Shown here: positions 11,401 to 24,572 of the stretch, one piece after another
Position numbering within the stretch: position 1 is the first letter of the stretch
Layout: the number at the start of each line of letters is the position of its first letter
Source: Cladorhizidae sp. MBARI D1340-BT2
Taxonomy: Eukaryota; Porifera; Demospongiae; Poecilosclerida; Cladorhizidae
Assembly (NCBI GenBank): GCA_028752905.1
Contig: JAQNBH010000013.1
Span: forward strand, 25,054,549 to 25,118,548
DNA length: 64,000 nt
Direction of reading: 5' to 3'
Program-made: the position numbers and the translations under genes
The notes under the pieces: model-generated
The model's database searches: none
What the model was told of the DNA's origin: nothing
Seen by the model: the letters and a program-made list of their open reading frames with translations, nothing else

Positions 11401-14400
11401 AATACACACACAAGTAATACACACACAAGTAATGCACACACAAGTAATGCACGCACAAGTAATACACACACAAGTAATGCACACACAAGTAATGCACACA
11501 CAAGTAATGCACACACAAGTAATGCACACACAAGTAATACACACACAAGTAATACACACACAAGTAATACACACACAAGTAATGCACACACAAGTAATAC
11601 ACACACAAGTAATGCACACACAAGTAATACACACACAAGTAATACACACACAAGTAATGCACACACAAGTAATACACACACAAGTAATGCACACACAAGT
11701 AATACATGCACAAGTAATACACACACAAGTAATACACACACAAGTAATACACACACAAGTAATACACACACAAGTAATGCACGCACAAGTAATACACACA
11801 CAAGTAATGCACACACAAGTAATGCACGCACAAGTAATACACACACAAGTAATACACACACAAGTAATGCACGCACAAGTAATACACACACAAGTAATAC
11901 ACACACAAGTAATGCACACACAAGTAATGCACACACAAGTAATACACACACAAGTAATGCACACACAAGTAATACACACACAAGTAATACACACACAAGT
12001 AATGCACACACAAGTAATGCACACACAAGTAATGCACACACAAGTAATGCACACACAAGTAATACACACACAAGTAATGCACACACAAGTAATACACACA
12101 CAAGTAATGCACGCACAAGTAATGCACGCACAAGTAATGCACACACAAGTAATGCACGCACAAGTAATACACACACAAGTAATGCACGCACAAGTAATGC
12201 ACACACAAGTAATGCACGCACAAGTAATACACACACAAGTAATGCATGCACAAGTAATACACACACAAGTAATACACACACAAGTAATGCATGCACAAGT
12301 AATGCACACACAAGTAATACACACACAAGTAATGCACACACAAGTAATACACACACAAGTAATGCACACACAAGTAATACACACACAAGTAATGCACACA
12401 CAAGTAATACACACACAAGTAATACACACACAAGTAATACACACACAAGTAATACACACACAAGTAATGCACACACAAGTAATGCACGCACAAGTAATAC
12501 ACACACAAGTAATGCACACACAAGTAATGCACACACAAGTAATGCACACACAAGTAATGCACACACAAGTAATACACACACAAGTAATGCATGCACAAGT
12601 AATACACACACAAGTAATACACACACAAGTAATACACACACAAGTAATGCACACACAAGTAATACACACACAAGTAATGCACACACAAGTAATGCACACA
12701 CAAGTAATGCACACACAAGTAATGCACACACAAGTAATGCACACACAAGTAATGCACACACAAGTAATGCATGCACAAGTAATACACACACAAGTAATGC
12801 ACACACAAGTAATGCACACACAAGTAATGCACACACAAGTAATGCACACACAAGTAATGCACACACAAGTAATGCACACACAAGTAATGCACACACAAGT
12901 AATGCACACACAAGTAATGCACACACAAGTAATGCACACACAAGTAATGCATGCACAAGTAATACACACACAAGTAATACACACACAAGTAATGCACACA
13001 CAAGTAATACACACACAAGTAATGCACACACAAGTAATACACACACAAGTAATACACACACAAGTAATACACACACAAGTAATACACACACAAGTAATAC
13101 ACACACAAGTAATGCACGCACAAGTAATACACACACAAGTAATGCACACACAAGTAATGCACGCACAAGTAATACACACACAAGTAATACACACACAAGT
13201 AATGCACGCACAAGTAATACACACACAAGTAATACACACACAAGTAATGCACACACAAGTAATGCACACACAAGTAATACACACACAAGTAATGCACACA
13301 CAAGTAATACACACACAAGTAATACACACACAAGTAATGCACACACAAGTAATGCACACACAAGTAATGCACACACAAGTAATGCACACACAAGTAATAC
13401 ACACACAAGTAATGCACACACAAGTAATACACGCACAAGTAATGCACGCACAAGTAATGCACGCACAAGTAATGCACACACAAGTAATGCACGCACAAGT
13501 AATACACACACAAGTAATGCACGCACAAGTAATGCACACACAAGTAATGCACACACAAGTAATGCACACACAAGTAATACACACACAAGTAATACACACA
13601 CAAGTAATACACACACAAGTAATACACACACAAGTAATGCACACACAAGTAATGCACGCACAAGTAATACACACACAAGTAATGCACACACAAGTAATAC
13701 ACACACAAGTAATGCATGCACAAGTAATACACACACAAGTAATACACACACAAGTAATGCATGCACAAGTAATGCACACACAAGTAATACACACACAAGT
13801 AATGCACACACAAGTAATACACACACAAGTAATGCACACACAAGTAATACACACACAAGTAATGCACACACAAGTAATACACACACAAGTAATACACACA
13901 CAAGTAATACACACACAAGTAATACACACACAAGTAATGCACACACAAGTAATGCACGCACAAGTAATACACACACAAGTAATGCACACACAAGTAATGC
14001 ACACACAAGTAATGCACACACAAGTAATGCACACACAAGTAATACACACACAAGTAATGCACACACAAGTAATGCATGCACAAGTAATACACACACAAGT
14101 AATGCATGCACAAGTAATACACACACAAGTAATACACACACAAGTAATACACACACAAGTAATGCACACACAAGTAATACACACACAAGTAATGCACACA
14201 CAAGTAATGCACACACAAGTAATGCACACACAAGTAATGCACACACAAGTAATGCACACACAAGTAATGCACACACAAGTAATGCATGCACAAGTAATGC
14301 ACACACAAGTAATGCACACACAAGTAATGCACACACAAGTAATGCACACACAAGTAATGCACACACAAGTAATACACACACAAGTAATGCACACACAAGT

Positions 14401-17400
14401 AATGCACACACAAGTAATGCACACACAAGTAATGCACACACAAGTAATGCACACACAAGTAATGCACACACAAGTAATGCACACACAAGTAATGCACACA
14501 CAAGTAATGCATGCACAAGTAATACACACACAAGTAATGCACACACAAGTAATGCACACACAAGTAATGCACACACAAGTAATGCACACACAAGTAATGC
14601 ACACACAAGTAATGCACACACAAGTAATGCACACACAAGTAATGCACACACAAGTAATGCACACACAAGTAATGCACACACAAGTAATGCATGCACAAGT
14701 AATACACACACAAGTAATACACACACAAGTAATGCACACACAAGTAATACACACACAAGTAATACACACACAAGTAATGCACACACAAGTAATGCACACA
14801 CAAGTAATACACACACAAGTAATACACACACAAGTAATACACACACAAGTAATGCACACACAAGTAATGCACACACAAGTAATACACACACAAGTAATAC
14901 ACACACAAGTAATACACACACAAGTAATGCACACACAAGTAATGCACACACAAGTAATACACACACAAGTAATGCACACACAAGTAATGCACACACAAGT
15001 AATACACACACAAGTAATACACACACAAGTAATGCACACACAAGTAATGCACACACAAGTAATGCATGCACAAGTAATGCACACACAAGTAATGCACACA
15101 CAAGTAATGCACACACAAGTAATGCACACACAAGTAATACACACACAAGTAATACACACACAAGTAATACACACACAAGTAATACACACACAAGTAATAC
15201 ACACACAAGTAATACACACACAAGTAATGCACACACAAGTAATACACACACAAGTAATACACACACAAGTAATGCACACACAAGTAATGCACACACAAGT
15301 AATGCACACACAAGTAATACACACACAAGTAATGCACACACAAGTAATACACACACAAGTAATACACACACAAGTAATGCACGCACAAGTAATGCACGCA
15401 CAAGTAATACACACACAAGTAATACACACACAAGTAATGCACACACAAGTAATACACACACAAGTAATGCACACACAAGTAATACACACACAAGTAATGC
15501 ACACACAAGTAATGCACACACAAGTAATACACACACAAGTAATACACACACAAGTAATGCACACACAAGTAATGCACACACAAGTAATGCACGCACAAGT
15601 AATGCACACACAAGTAATACACACACAAGTAATGCACACACAAGTAATACACACACAAGTAATGCACACACAAGTAATGCACACACAAGTAATACACACA
15701 CAAGTAATACACACACAAGTAATACACACACAAGTAATGCACACACAAGTAATGCACACACAAGTAATGCACACACAAGTAATACACACACAAGTAATGC
15801 ACACACAAGTAATACACACACAAGTAATGCACACACAAGTAATGCACACACAAGTAATGCACGCACAAGTAATACACACACAAGTAATACACACACAAGT
15901 AATGCACGCACAAGTAATACACACACAAGTAATACACACACAAGTAATACACACACAAGTAATACACACACAAGTAATACACACACAAGTAATACACACA
16001 CAAGTAATGCACACACAAGTAATGCACGCACAAGTAATGCACACACAAGTAATGCACGCACAAGTAATGCACAGACAAGTAATACACACACAAGTAATGC
16101 ACACACAAGTAATACACACACAAGTAATACACACACAAGTAATACACACACAAGTAATGCACATACAAGTAATGCACACACAAGTAATGCATGCACAAGT
16201 AATACACACACAAGTAATACACACACAAGTAATGCACGCACAAGTAATACACACACAAGTAATACACACACAAGTAATACACACACAAGTAATGCACACA
16301 CAAGTAATGCACACACAAGTAATGCACACACAAGTAATGAACGCACAAGTAATACACACACAAGTAATGCACGCACAAGTAATACACACACAAGTAATGC
16401 ACACACAAGTAATGCACACACAAGTAATGCACACACAAGTAATGCACACACAAGTAATGCACACACAAGTAATGCACACACAAGTAATGCACACACAAGT
16501 AATGCACACACAAGTAATGCACACACAAGTAATGAACGCACAAGTAATGCACACACAAGTAATGCACACACAAGTAATGCACACACAAGTAATACACACA
16601 CAAGTAATACACACACAAGTAATACACACACAAGTAATACACACACAAGTAATACACACACAAGTAATGCACACACAAGTAATACACACACAAGTAATGC
16701 ACACACAAGTAATACACACACAAGTAATACACACACAAGTAATGCACACACAAGTAATGCACGCACAAGTAATAGACACACAAGTAATGCACACACAAGT
16801 AATGCACACACAAGTAATGCACACACAAGTAATGAACGCACAAGTAATGCACACACAAGTAATGCACACACAAGTAATGCACACACAAGTAATGCACACA
16901 CAAGTAATGCACACACAAGTAATGCACACACAAGTAATGCACACACAAGTAATGAACGCACAAGTAATGCACACACAAGTAATACACACACAAGTAATGC
17001 ACACACAAGTAATGCACACACAAGTAATGAACGCACAAGTAATGCACACACAAGTAATGCACACACAAGTAATACACACACAAGTAATGCACACACAAGT
17101 AATGCACGCACAAGTAATGCACACACAAGTAATGCACACACAAGTAATGAACGCACAAGTAATACACACACAAGTAATACACACACAAGTAATGCACACA
17201 CAAGTAATACACACACAAGTAATACACGCACAAGTAATACACACACAAGTAATACACACACAAGTAATGCACACACAAGTAATGCACGCACAAGTAATGC
17301 ACACACAAGTAATACACACACAAGTAATACACACACAAGTAATACACACACAAGTAATGCATGCACAAGTAATACACACACAAGTAATGCACGCACAAGT

Positions 17401-18690
17401 AATACACACACAAGTAATGCACACACAAGTAATGCACACACAAGTAATACACACACAAGTAATGCATGCACAAGTAATACACACACAAGTAATGCACGCA
17501 CAAGTAATACACACACAAGTAATACACACACAAGTAATGCACACACAAGTAATACACACACAAGTAATGCACACACAAGTAATACACACACAAGTAATGC
17601 ACACACAAGTAATACACACACAAGTAATGCACACACAAGTAATGCACACACAAGTAATGCACACACAAGTAATACACACACAAGTAATGCACACACAAGT
17701 AATACACGCACAAGTAATACACACACAAGTAATACACACACAAGTAATGCACACACAAGTAATACACACACAAGTAATGCACACACAAGTAATGCACACA
17801 CAAGTAATGCACACACAAGTAATACACACACAAGTAATACACACACAAGTAATACACACACAAGTAATACACACACAAGTAATACACACACAAGTAATAC
17901 ACGCACAAGTAATACACACACAAGTAATGCACACACAAGTAATACACACACAAGTAATGCACACACAAGTAATGCACACACAAGTAATACACACACAAGT
18001 AATGCACACACAAGTAATACACACACAAGTAATGCACACACAAGTAATGCACGCACAAGTAATGCACGCACAAGTAATGCACACACAAGTAATGCACACA
18101 CAAGTAATACACACACAAGTAATGCACACACAAGTAATGCACGCACAAGTAATGCACACACAAGTAATGCACACACAAGTAATACACACACAAGTAATGC
18201 ACACACAAGTAATACACACACAAGTAATACATACACAAGTAATACACACACAAGTAATGCATGCACAAGTAATGCATGCACAAGTAATACACACACAAGT
18301 AATACACACGCAAGTAATGCACACACAAGTAATGCATGCACAAGTAATACATACACAAGTAATGCATGCACAAGTAATGCACGCACAAGTAATGCACACG
18401 CAAGTAATGCACACACAAGTAATGCATGCACAAGTAATACATACACAAGTAATGCATGCACAAGTAATGCACGCACAAGTAATACACACACAAGTAATGC
18501 ACGCACAAGTAATACACACACAAGTAATGCACGCACAAGTAATACACACAAGTAATGCATGTACAAGTAATGCATGCACAAGTAATACACACACAAGTAA
18601 TGCATGCACAAGTAATACACACACAAGTAATGCACGCACAAGTAATACACACACAAGTAATGCACACACAAGTAATGCATGTACAAGTCA
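8486..18690. repeat. 10.2-kb satellite array of a 15-bp unit with higher-order structure
   Basis: About 680 copies of ACACAAGTAATGCAC, varying mainly at TAAT(G/A)C and CAC(A/G)CAC, with rarer ATGCATGCAC, AATGAACGC and CACATAC forms. Blocks recur at larger scale. The variant string beginning AATGCACGC at 10771 recurs at 11776 (+1005 bp, 67 units) and 13111 (+1335 bp, 89 units). A 12-unit block flanked by ATGCATGCAC occurs at 12766-12946 and again at 14506-14686. Truncated 13-bp units (near 9757, 10110, 10350 and 18541) shift the phase. Because the period is divisible by three and nearly stop-free, all three minus frames and two plus frames stay open for up to 3,450 codons. These are not genes. 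Confidence 0.97.
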
Positions 18691-18796
18691 TATATGGAAA
18701 GTGTTTGGAGGCGTGAAGGGATGGAAAACAAAAAACAAAAATATTTAGCATGTGATGCTCTCCTCTGGACAAAACTTGTCCTCTCATCTATTTGCT

Positions 18797-19340
18797 CTAG
18801 ACACTGTCCTAGCCCTAGCCTAGACACTGTCCTAGCCCTAGCCTAGACACTGTCCTAGCCCTAGCCTAGACACTGTCCTAGCCCTAGCCTAGACACTGTC
18901 CTAGCCCTAGCCTAGACACTCTCCTAGCCCTAGCCGTAGACACTGTCCTAGCCCTAGCCTAGACACTGTCCTAACCCTGGCCCTAGCTGTAGACACTATT
19001 CTAGCCCTAGACACTGTCCTAACCCTAGCCCTAGCTGTAGACACTGTCCTAACCCTAGCCCTACACACTGTCCTAACCTTAGCCCTACACACTGTCCTAG
19101 CCCTAGACACTGTCCTAACCCATGCCCTAACCCTACACACTGTCCTAACCCTGGCCCTAGCTGTAGACGCTATTCTAGCCCTAGACACTGTCCTAACCCT
19201 AGCCCTACACACTGTCCTAACCCTAGCCCTAGACACTGTCCTAACCCTAACCCTAGACACTGTCCTAACCCATGCCCTAGCCCTACTCACTGTCCTAACC
19301 CTAGCCCTAGACACTGTCCTAACCCCAGCCCTAATACAGT
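18797..19340. repeat. Minisatellite with telomere-like CCCTAA/CCCTAG motifs
   Basis: The first part has period 23 (ACACTGTCCTAGCCCTAGCC plus TAG). From about 18950 it changes to longer compound units with CTAACCCTAGCCCTA, CTAACCCTAACCCTA and CTAGCTGTAGACACT. The CCCTAA steps match the complement of the metazoan TTAGGG telomere repeat, degenerated and interleaved with GACACTGTC. Confidence 0.85.
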
Positions 19341-19899
19341 ATATTGACCTGCACATGCTTGGACTCATGATTCACAGAGATGATAACTAAACTAAGGCAG
19401 CATCGCACCTCCACAGCTAGAATGAGTTGCAAAGTCAGAATGAAACTTCCAGCATCCTTTCCAGTCAGTTAGTTACCAGCCAGGCAGTCTGTTCTCTTTT
19501 GTCGAACTTGAATATGCTGTCCATCACTATGATGACCATTTCCGGTGTGACGGTCTGATGTGCATGCGAGTTATAGCGAGTAAACTAAGGCTATGATCAT
19601 TACCAAAGTTTCACTGTGACTTTGTGAGGTGGTGCATGACTACATCTATATAGCCCTGATTAGTCATTACCTTGCAGCCAGAGACAGGGGATTATAATTA
19701 GGGGGTGCATTTGCAGTTTGTATGGTTTCATCGGCACTAAATTTGCCTCTCATAAATAACATGATAATTGGGGTAGCTAGAATAAAGAGGCTGCACAATG
19801 CTGGGATGGAGCAGCAATTGTTATAGCTTTATTCTGTAAGTTGTTGGCCCTGTGTTTTTTCCCCTTATATATCAAGTCTGGCAGTGATATAGTGATCGG
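19341..19899. other. No recognisable gene
   Basis: Unique sequence between two tandem arrays with no coding signal or family motif that I can support. Confidence 0.4.
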
Positions 19900-20285
19900 C
19901 CTGCACAATGTTACAGGTAGATCAGTTATAGTGATTCTACACAATGTTACAGGTAGATCAGATATAGTGGTCCTGCACAATGTTACAGGTAGATCAGATA
20001 TAGTGATCCTGCACAATGTTACAGGTAGATCAGATATAGTGGTCCTGCACAATGTTACAGGTAGATCAGATATAGTGGTCCTGCACAATGTTACAGGTAG
20101 ATCAGATACAGTGATCTTGCACAATGTTACAGGTAGATCAGATACAGTGATCCTGCACAATGTTACAGGTAGATCAGATATAATGATCCTGCACAATGTT
20201 ACAGGTAGATCAGATATAGTGATCCTGCACAATGCTACAGGTAGATCAGATATAATGATCCTGCACAATGTTACAGATAGATCAA
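19900..20285. repeat. 36-bp minisatellite, about 11 copies
   Basis: Unit core CACAATGTTACAGGTAGATC followed by AGATATAGTGATCCTG, period 36 exactly (for example starts at 19941 and 19977). The period keeps frames open on both strands (163 codons each), which is an artefact. The array abuts the truncated 3' end of the murJ fragment. Confidence 0.95.
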
Positions 20286-20328
20286 GTTTTTCATTATTGA
20301 TAAATACAAACCCGAGCGATGATTACCA

Positions 20329-20601
20329 CTAAATAGGGCATATATAGTGATTTGCAATAATAGTCACGACTAAAGTTAGAAGTAATAAGGTAAACATTTC
20401 CCTGCTGAATTTTTTGGCATTATCTGTTGAACAAACAAGTTCCTCGCGGATCATTGGTATAAACACTGCCGAGAGTACACCTTCACCAAACATTCTATGA
20501 AATAGTTTGAAAGCAACTTTTACGCAATCAGCTATAAATGTTGTACCAAAACTTGTTGCAATAAAAAGTTCTCTAGATGGGCCACAAAACCTAGATATTA
20601 A
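20329..20601 (-). pseudogene. murJ: Bacterial murJ (lipid II flippase) fragment, distal part
   Basis: On the minus strand this reads LISRFCGPSRELFIATSFG, then IADCVKVAFKLFHRMFGEG, SAVFIPMIREEL, KKFSREMFTLLLLTL and a TAG stop at 20329-20331. The series SR..G..RE..IA..FG....AD...VAFKL.....R.FGEG..S..F.P is the signature of the first two membrane segments of MurJ/MviN, which flips lipid II in bacterial peptidoglycan synthesis. MurJ is about 500 residues with 14 membrane helices; only about the first 100 codons remain. AT-rich codons fit an alphaproteobacterial, Rickettsiales-like donor (inference). The first 38 coding bases lie apart at 24317-24354, separated by a minisatellite grown from its own codons and by a hAT insertion. 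It cannot be functional. Confidence 0.82.
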
Positions 20602-20704
20602 AGGCTGGGCCACAAAACCTAGATATTAAGGGTTCTCTAGCTGGGCCACAAAACCTAGATAGTAAGGGTTCTCCAGCTGGGCCACAAAACCTAGTTATTA
20701 AGGG
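20570..20704 (-). repeat. murJ-derived 36-bp minisatellite, part A
   Basis: Plus-strand core GGTTCTCTAGCTGGGCCACA followed by AAACCTAGATATTAAG, period about 36. Read on the minus strand it encodes LISRFCGPAREP repeatedly, nearly identical to the murJ segment LISRFCGPSREL that it joins. It continues at 23773 beyond the hAT element. Confidence 0.9.
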
Positions 20705-23700
20705 CAGTGGCGGATAGGGGTGGGGGATTGGGGGGTCAGAACCCCCCCCTCAAGAATATAACCACACCCACTAAATTGTATTCAAACTTTGTGCAAATGC
20801 ACAACACATGCATAGGACATGAGAATGTGGCATTTTGTTGAAAGAGGTGTTGATGAAGTATTGAGTGATAAGGTGGGAATGAATAAATCATTTTGTGAGG
20901 GACAGAATTAATTAATTAAGGACTGTCAGACAGTCCTCAGTCACATGATGTGTCTGACTAGCATTGGAGAGCACATGCACTGCAGCTGGGAAGTTTCTAA
21001 AATGGAAGTTCCTACTACCAAGCGCAGGAAGGTAGCTTCTCAGCAAGTGACATTAAAAAGTTTCTTCCAACCTTTACCAAGTGAGTCAAATCAATGGCTA
21101 AGAACCATAGCAATATTTTTATTTTATAAAACTGTAGGGACAGTGGTGGTACAGATTCCAGTTAATGCTGCTGAGAGTGATAACTCCACTTCCAGTCCTG
21201 AAGAAGACATGATACCTCAATCACTAGCAGGCCGTAGCAGTTCACTTGCCGACATTTATTCCCATGACATAGGTGAGCTTTTGAAGAGTTTAAGCACTCG
21301 TAACACTGATGCTCAAGTTTATACTTATCTCAGACATCACGTCCAACCACCAGCAAAAATGATTTCAAAAACTTATTAAAAGTGGAAAGCTGACATATCA
21401 AGCTTCTTGGATGTCAGGGAGTCGAGCCTTTTGGCATGTTTACTCTCCAAAGTTGAATGGTGCCCATGGGCTATGTCGAGTGTGTCTTCTCTTTGATAAG
21501 TCTGATGACACTTCAAAACGTGGTGCATTTGTTAGATTTCCATTTCAGAAACTTGAAAAAGCTCTTGGCTCTAGCAAAAAGAACCCAGGAATAATAAATT
21601 CTCATGAACAGTCTGCATATCATATCCATGCACTTCACACGCAGATGGCTGAAGATTTCCTATACAGCACCCACAGTCAAAGATTGGTAGCAGAATTGAC
21701 AAGACTAAGCAAGAAAATTTAGTCAATAATAAAATGATTTTGCGATCAGTTGTTGATGCAATTCTTCTTGGTGGTAAGCAGGGAATAGCTCTTCGGGATC
21801 ACCGTGATGATTCTACTGCTGATCCCTCCTCCAATAGAGGTAATTTTCTTGTTATCCTTGAAGCATTTGCTGATAGAGATCCGGTTCTGAAAGAACATTT
21901 GGATAATGGTGGGAAAAAATGCGAGACATACAAGCAAAACAATCCAAAATGATATTATTGATTGCATTAAGCAGCATGTTCAAGAAAGCATTTTACATGC
22001 AGAAGGTGCTAGTCCGTTCTTTTCAATTATTGGTGACGAAGTAACTTGCAATGTTTCAAATAAGGAAATTCTTTCTTTGTGTTTGAGGTACATTGACTTG
22101 GTGTCCAATGAAAAACCAGTATTGAAAGAAGCATTCTTTGAACTAGCTGATGTTCCCAGAACTACTGGTAAAGTTCTAGGAGAAACTGTCCTAAGCATTC
22201 TTGAATAGCACAACAGAGATCTCCGTTTTTGTGTTGGGCAATGCTATGATGGAGCTTCATCAATGTCTTCATCTCGTGTTGGATGTCAGGCTCAAATTAA
22301 AGCAAAGGCTCCTCTTACTTTTTATCAACACTGTTTTTGTCATTGTCTTAATTTGGTGATCAGTCAATCATCCAAGATAGCTGAAGTTAGAAATATGATT
22401 GACAGTATAAATGAGACGTTCTTCTTTTTTCATAACTCAACAAAACTCAACAAAGCAGCAATGCTTTTTTCTGCGGGTTTTAGCTACTAAACATCCAGAA
22501 CAAAAAAAGCAGAAAGTACGAGGTCTTTCGAAAACAAGGTGGGTTGAGCATCACGAATGCTATGAGAGTTACTTTGAAATGTATGCTTGTATAGCTATTA
22601 ACATTTGAAGCTATCTTAAACCCAGCTGCTTATGAATCAGTCTATGTTACTGAACTTGAGGGTGATGAATCTTACCTTCAATGACTGGAGTGGGGACAGG
22701 GAAACACGTATTAAAGCTCAAGGACTATTGAGAACTGCAAACTCCATGCCATGCTATTTGTTTAACAACTATGATGTTTGCTCTTGAATCAATAAAGCCA
22801 CTAACAGTCAAGCTTCAGGAAGAGAAATCAAGATACTTATCAAGCCTATAAGCAGGTGGATGAAACTATTGACTTCATCAAGTCTAAACGTGCTGATATT
22901 GACAATGTATTTGATCCGTGGTATAAAGAAGCAAGTGCTTTACTAACATTTGTTGGAGTTGAAGAAGTAACTCTTCCAAGGAGAGTGGAGAGGCAAGCCC
23001 ATAGAAATAACCATCCTGGTGATTCTGCTCAAGAATATTATAAAAGCTATTCCTTTCCTTGACACCATCATCTGTCAACTGGAGTCACGGTTCAACAAGG
23101 AGAGCAGAATTTGTACTGAGCTTTTGCTTCTCACTCCAGCCATTTCTGTCACTGATAAATTTGACCCAGTGTCCGAAGTCGCTCACATGCTTACATGGGA
23201 GTGCCATCTTCCTTCTCCAGTACAGCTCCAAAATGAGATGTCAAGATGGAAAATATTCTGGCAAAGAAGATTGGATGCAGGTGATGAAGTTCTTAACAGC
23301 TTGCTAAATGCAATTAGTGCTATTCGCCGAGAAGATTTCCCCAACATATATACCCTTTTGTGTATTGCTTGAATCCTACCTATTACCAGTTGTGAAGCAG
23401 AGCGAAGTTTCTCTACTCTTCAGCAGACCAAAAATTACCTTTGAAACACTATGCTTACATCCATACTGTCATCTCTCATACTTATGGCTCAGCATAGTAC
23501 CAACTTCAACAGAGACAAAATAATTGAAATATTTGTGAACAAACATGCCCGTAGAATGTTTAGCTCGTCTATTTTGTGTGTGTAATGACTTCCATTGACA
23601 ATATTATTGATGCTGTACTTATTGTATATGTATGTATGACTTACACTAAAACTTTCTTCAACCATAATAAATTTGAAAAGAAACACTCAAAAGAGCTAAA

Positions 23701-23772
23701 GGTGACAATACAAAAAAATCGCTGTCAACAAGTCAACCCCCCCCCTAGTCAAAATGTCTAGATCCGCCCCTG
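20705..23772 (+). mobile_element. hAT-superfamily DNA transposon
   Basis: The element starts CAGTGGCGGATAGGGG and ends, reverse-complemented, CAGGGGCGGATCTAGAC, a hAT-type terminal inverted repeat. The interior is a broken hAT transposase gene on the plus strand. Both flanks are murJ-derived 36-bp repeat units, so it inserted into that array. The expected 8-bp target duplication is not clear; the flanking octamers differ. Confidence 0.8.
20945..23560 (+). pseudogene. hAT transposase pseudogene (ZMYM1/TTF zinc-finger-like)
   Basis: Pieces in several frames follow the domain order of TTF-finger hAT transposases. Near 21004 is MEVPTTKRRKV. At about 21410-21510 is a zinc-finger-like region with YSPKLNGAHGLCRVCLLFD. 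The catalytic core begins at about 22020 with IIGDEVTCNVSNKEILSLC and continues with QCYDGASSMS, HCFCHCLNLVISQS and GLSKTRWVEHHE. At about 23380-23560 is the hAT dimerisation region with TSCEAERSFSTL in a shifted frame. A GTGAGT...CAG intron is likely at about 21080-21158. At least six stops or frameshifts (for example 21377, 21720, 21949, 22206 and around 22480) make it inactive. This enzyme would cut and paste its own element. Confidence 0.8.
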
Positions 23773-24325
23773 CCTTTTCTCTAGCTGGACCACAAAACCT
23801 AGATATCAAGGGTTCTCTAGCTGGGCCACAAAACCTCTCTAGCTGGGCCACAAAACCTCTCTAGCTGAGCCACAAAACCTAGATATTAAGGGTTCTCTAG
23901 CTGGGCCACAAAACCTAGATATTAATATGGGTTCTCTAGTTGGGCCACAAAACCTAGATATTAATGGTTCTCTAGCTGGGCCACAAAACCTAGATATTAA
24001 TATGGGTTCTCTAGCTGGGCCACAAAACCTAGATATTAAGGGTTCTCTAGCTGGGCCACAAAACCTAGATAAGGGTTCTCTAGCTGGGCCACAAAACCTA
24101 GATATTAAGAGTTCTCTAGCTGGGCCACAAAACCTAGATATTAAGGGTTCTCTACTGGGCCACAAAACCTAGATATTAAGGTTTCTCTACTGGGCCACAA
24201 AACCTAGATATTAAGGATTCTCTAGCTTGGCCACAAAACCGGGTTCTCTAGCTGGGCCACAAAATTAGATATTGAGGGTTCTCTATATAGCTGGGCCACA
24301 AAACCTAGATATTAAGGTGAAAAAA
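23773..24325 (-). repeat. murJ-derived 36-bp minisatellite, part B
   Basis: About 15 units of the same repeat as 20570-20704. Many units keep the minus-strand frame LISRFCGPAREP, with 33-39-bp length variants in multiples of three between 23839 and 24165. Near 24150-24240 the units lose two bases (CTACTGGG for CTAGCTGGG) and the frame breaks. Confidence 0.92.
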
Positions 24326-24354
24326 GCAGCAATATTTCCTGATCGTAATAACAT
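24317..24354 (-). pseudogene. murJ: murJ start region (proximal part)
   Basis: ATG at 24352-24354 follows an in-frame TAG two codons upstream. The minus strand reads MLLRSGNIAAFF then TLISRFCGP, entering the minisatellite in the same frame. MurJ starts with a short basic or polar N-terminus and then this membrane segment, so it is the missing 5' end of the murJ fragment at 20329-20601. Together they show the array grew inside the coding sequence. Confidence 0.78.
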
Positions 24355-24359
24355 TTTCT

Positions 24360-24552
24360 ACTAAGCTTGCAATTACATGTTGCAAGTGTTAGCTCGATGC
24401 TTACACTTGTAACTATAATATTGACATTAATGCGATATTTCCATAAAAGCTGAGCATCAGCAAAATTAATGACAAATCTGGTGTGTGGATGATTAGGCAA
24501 GATTCCTATTGTTCTGAATTTTAGCTAATTCTCCATCTTTAGATGGCACATT
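24360..24552 (-). pseudogene. Unidentified, probably bacterial, coding remnant
   Basis: The minus strand has coding-like stretches in two frames (KDGELAKIQNNRNLA, then NHPHTRFVINFADAQLLWKY) between the IS6 end and murJ. I do not recognise the family. Position and AT-rich composition suggest it belongs to the same bacterial segment. Confidence 0.35.
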
Positions 24553-24572
24553 GGTTCTGTCGCATCTGTTGA

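Noticed and set aside
8392..18827. Open frames of 2,788-3,451 codons on both strands
   Set aside because: They are the 15-bp satellite read in five frames (the sixth has TAA in every unit). Length divisible by three and near absence of stops explain them; there is no domain or sensible start.
18907..19368. Arg/Val-rich 153-codon minus frame
   Set aside because: Translation of the telomere-like minisatellite.
19841..20332. 163-codon frames on both strands
   Set aside because: Periodic 12-residue translation of a 36-bp minisatellite.
20705..23772. Functional ZMYM-like host gene
   Set aside because: Multiple stops and frameshifts and hAT terminal repeats show it is a dead transposon.
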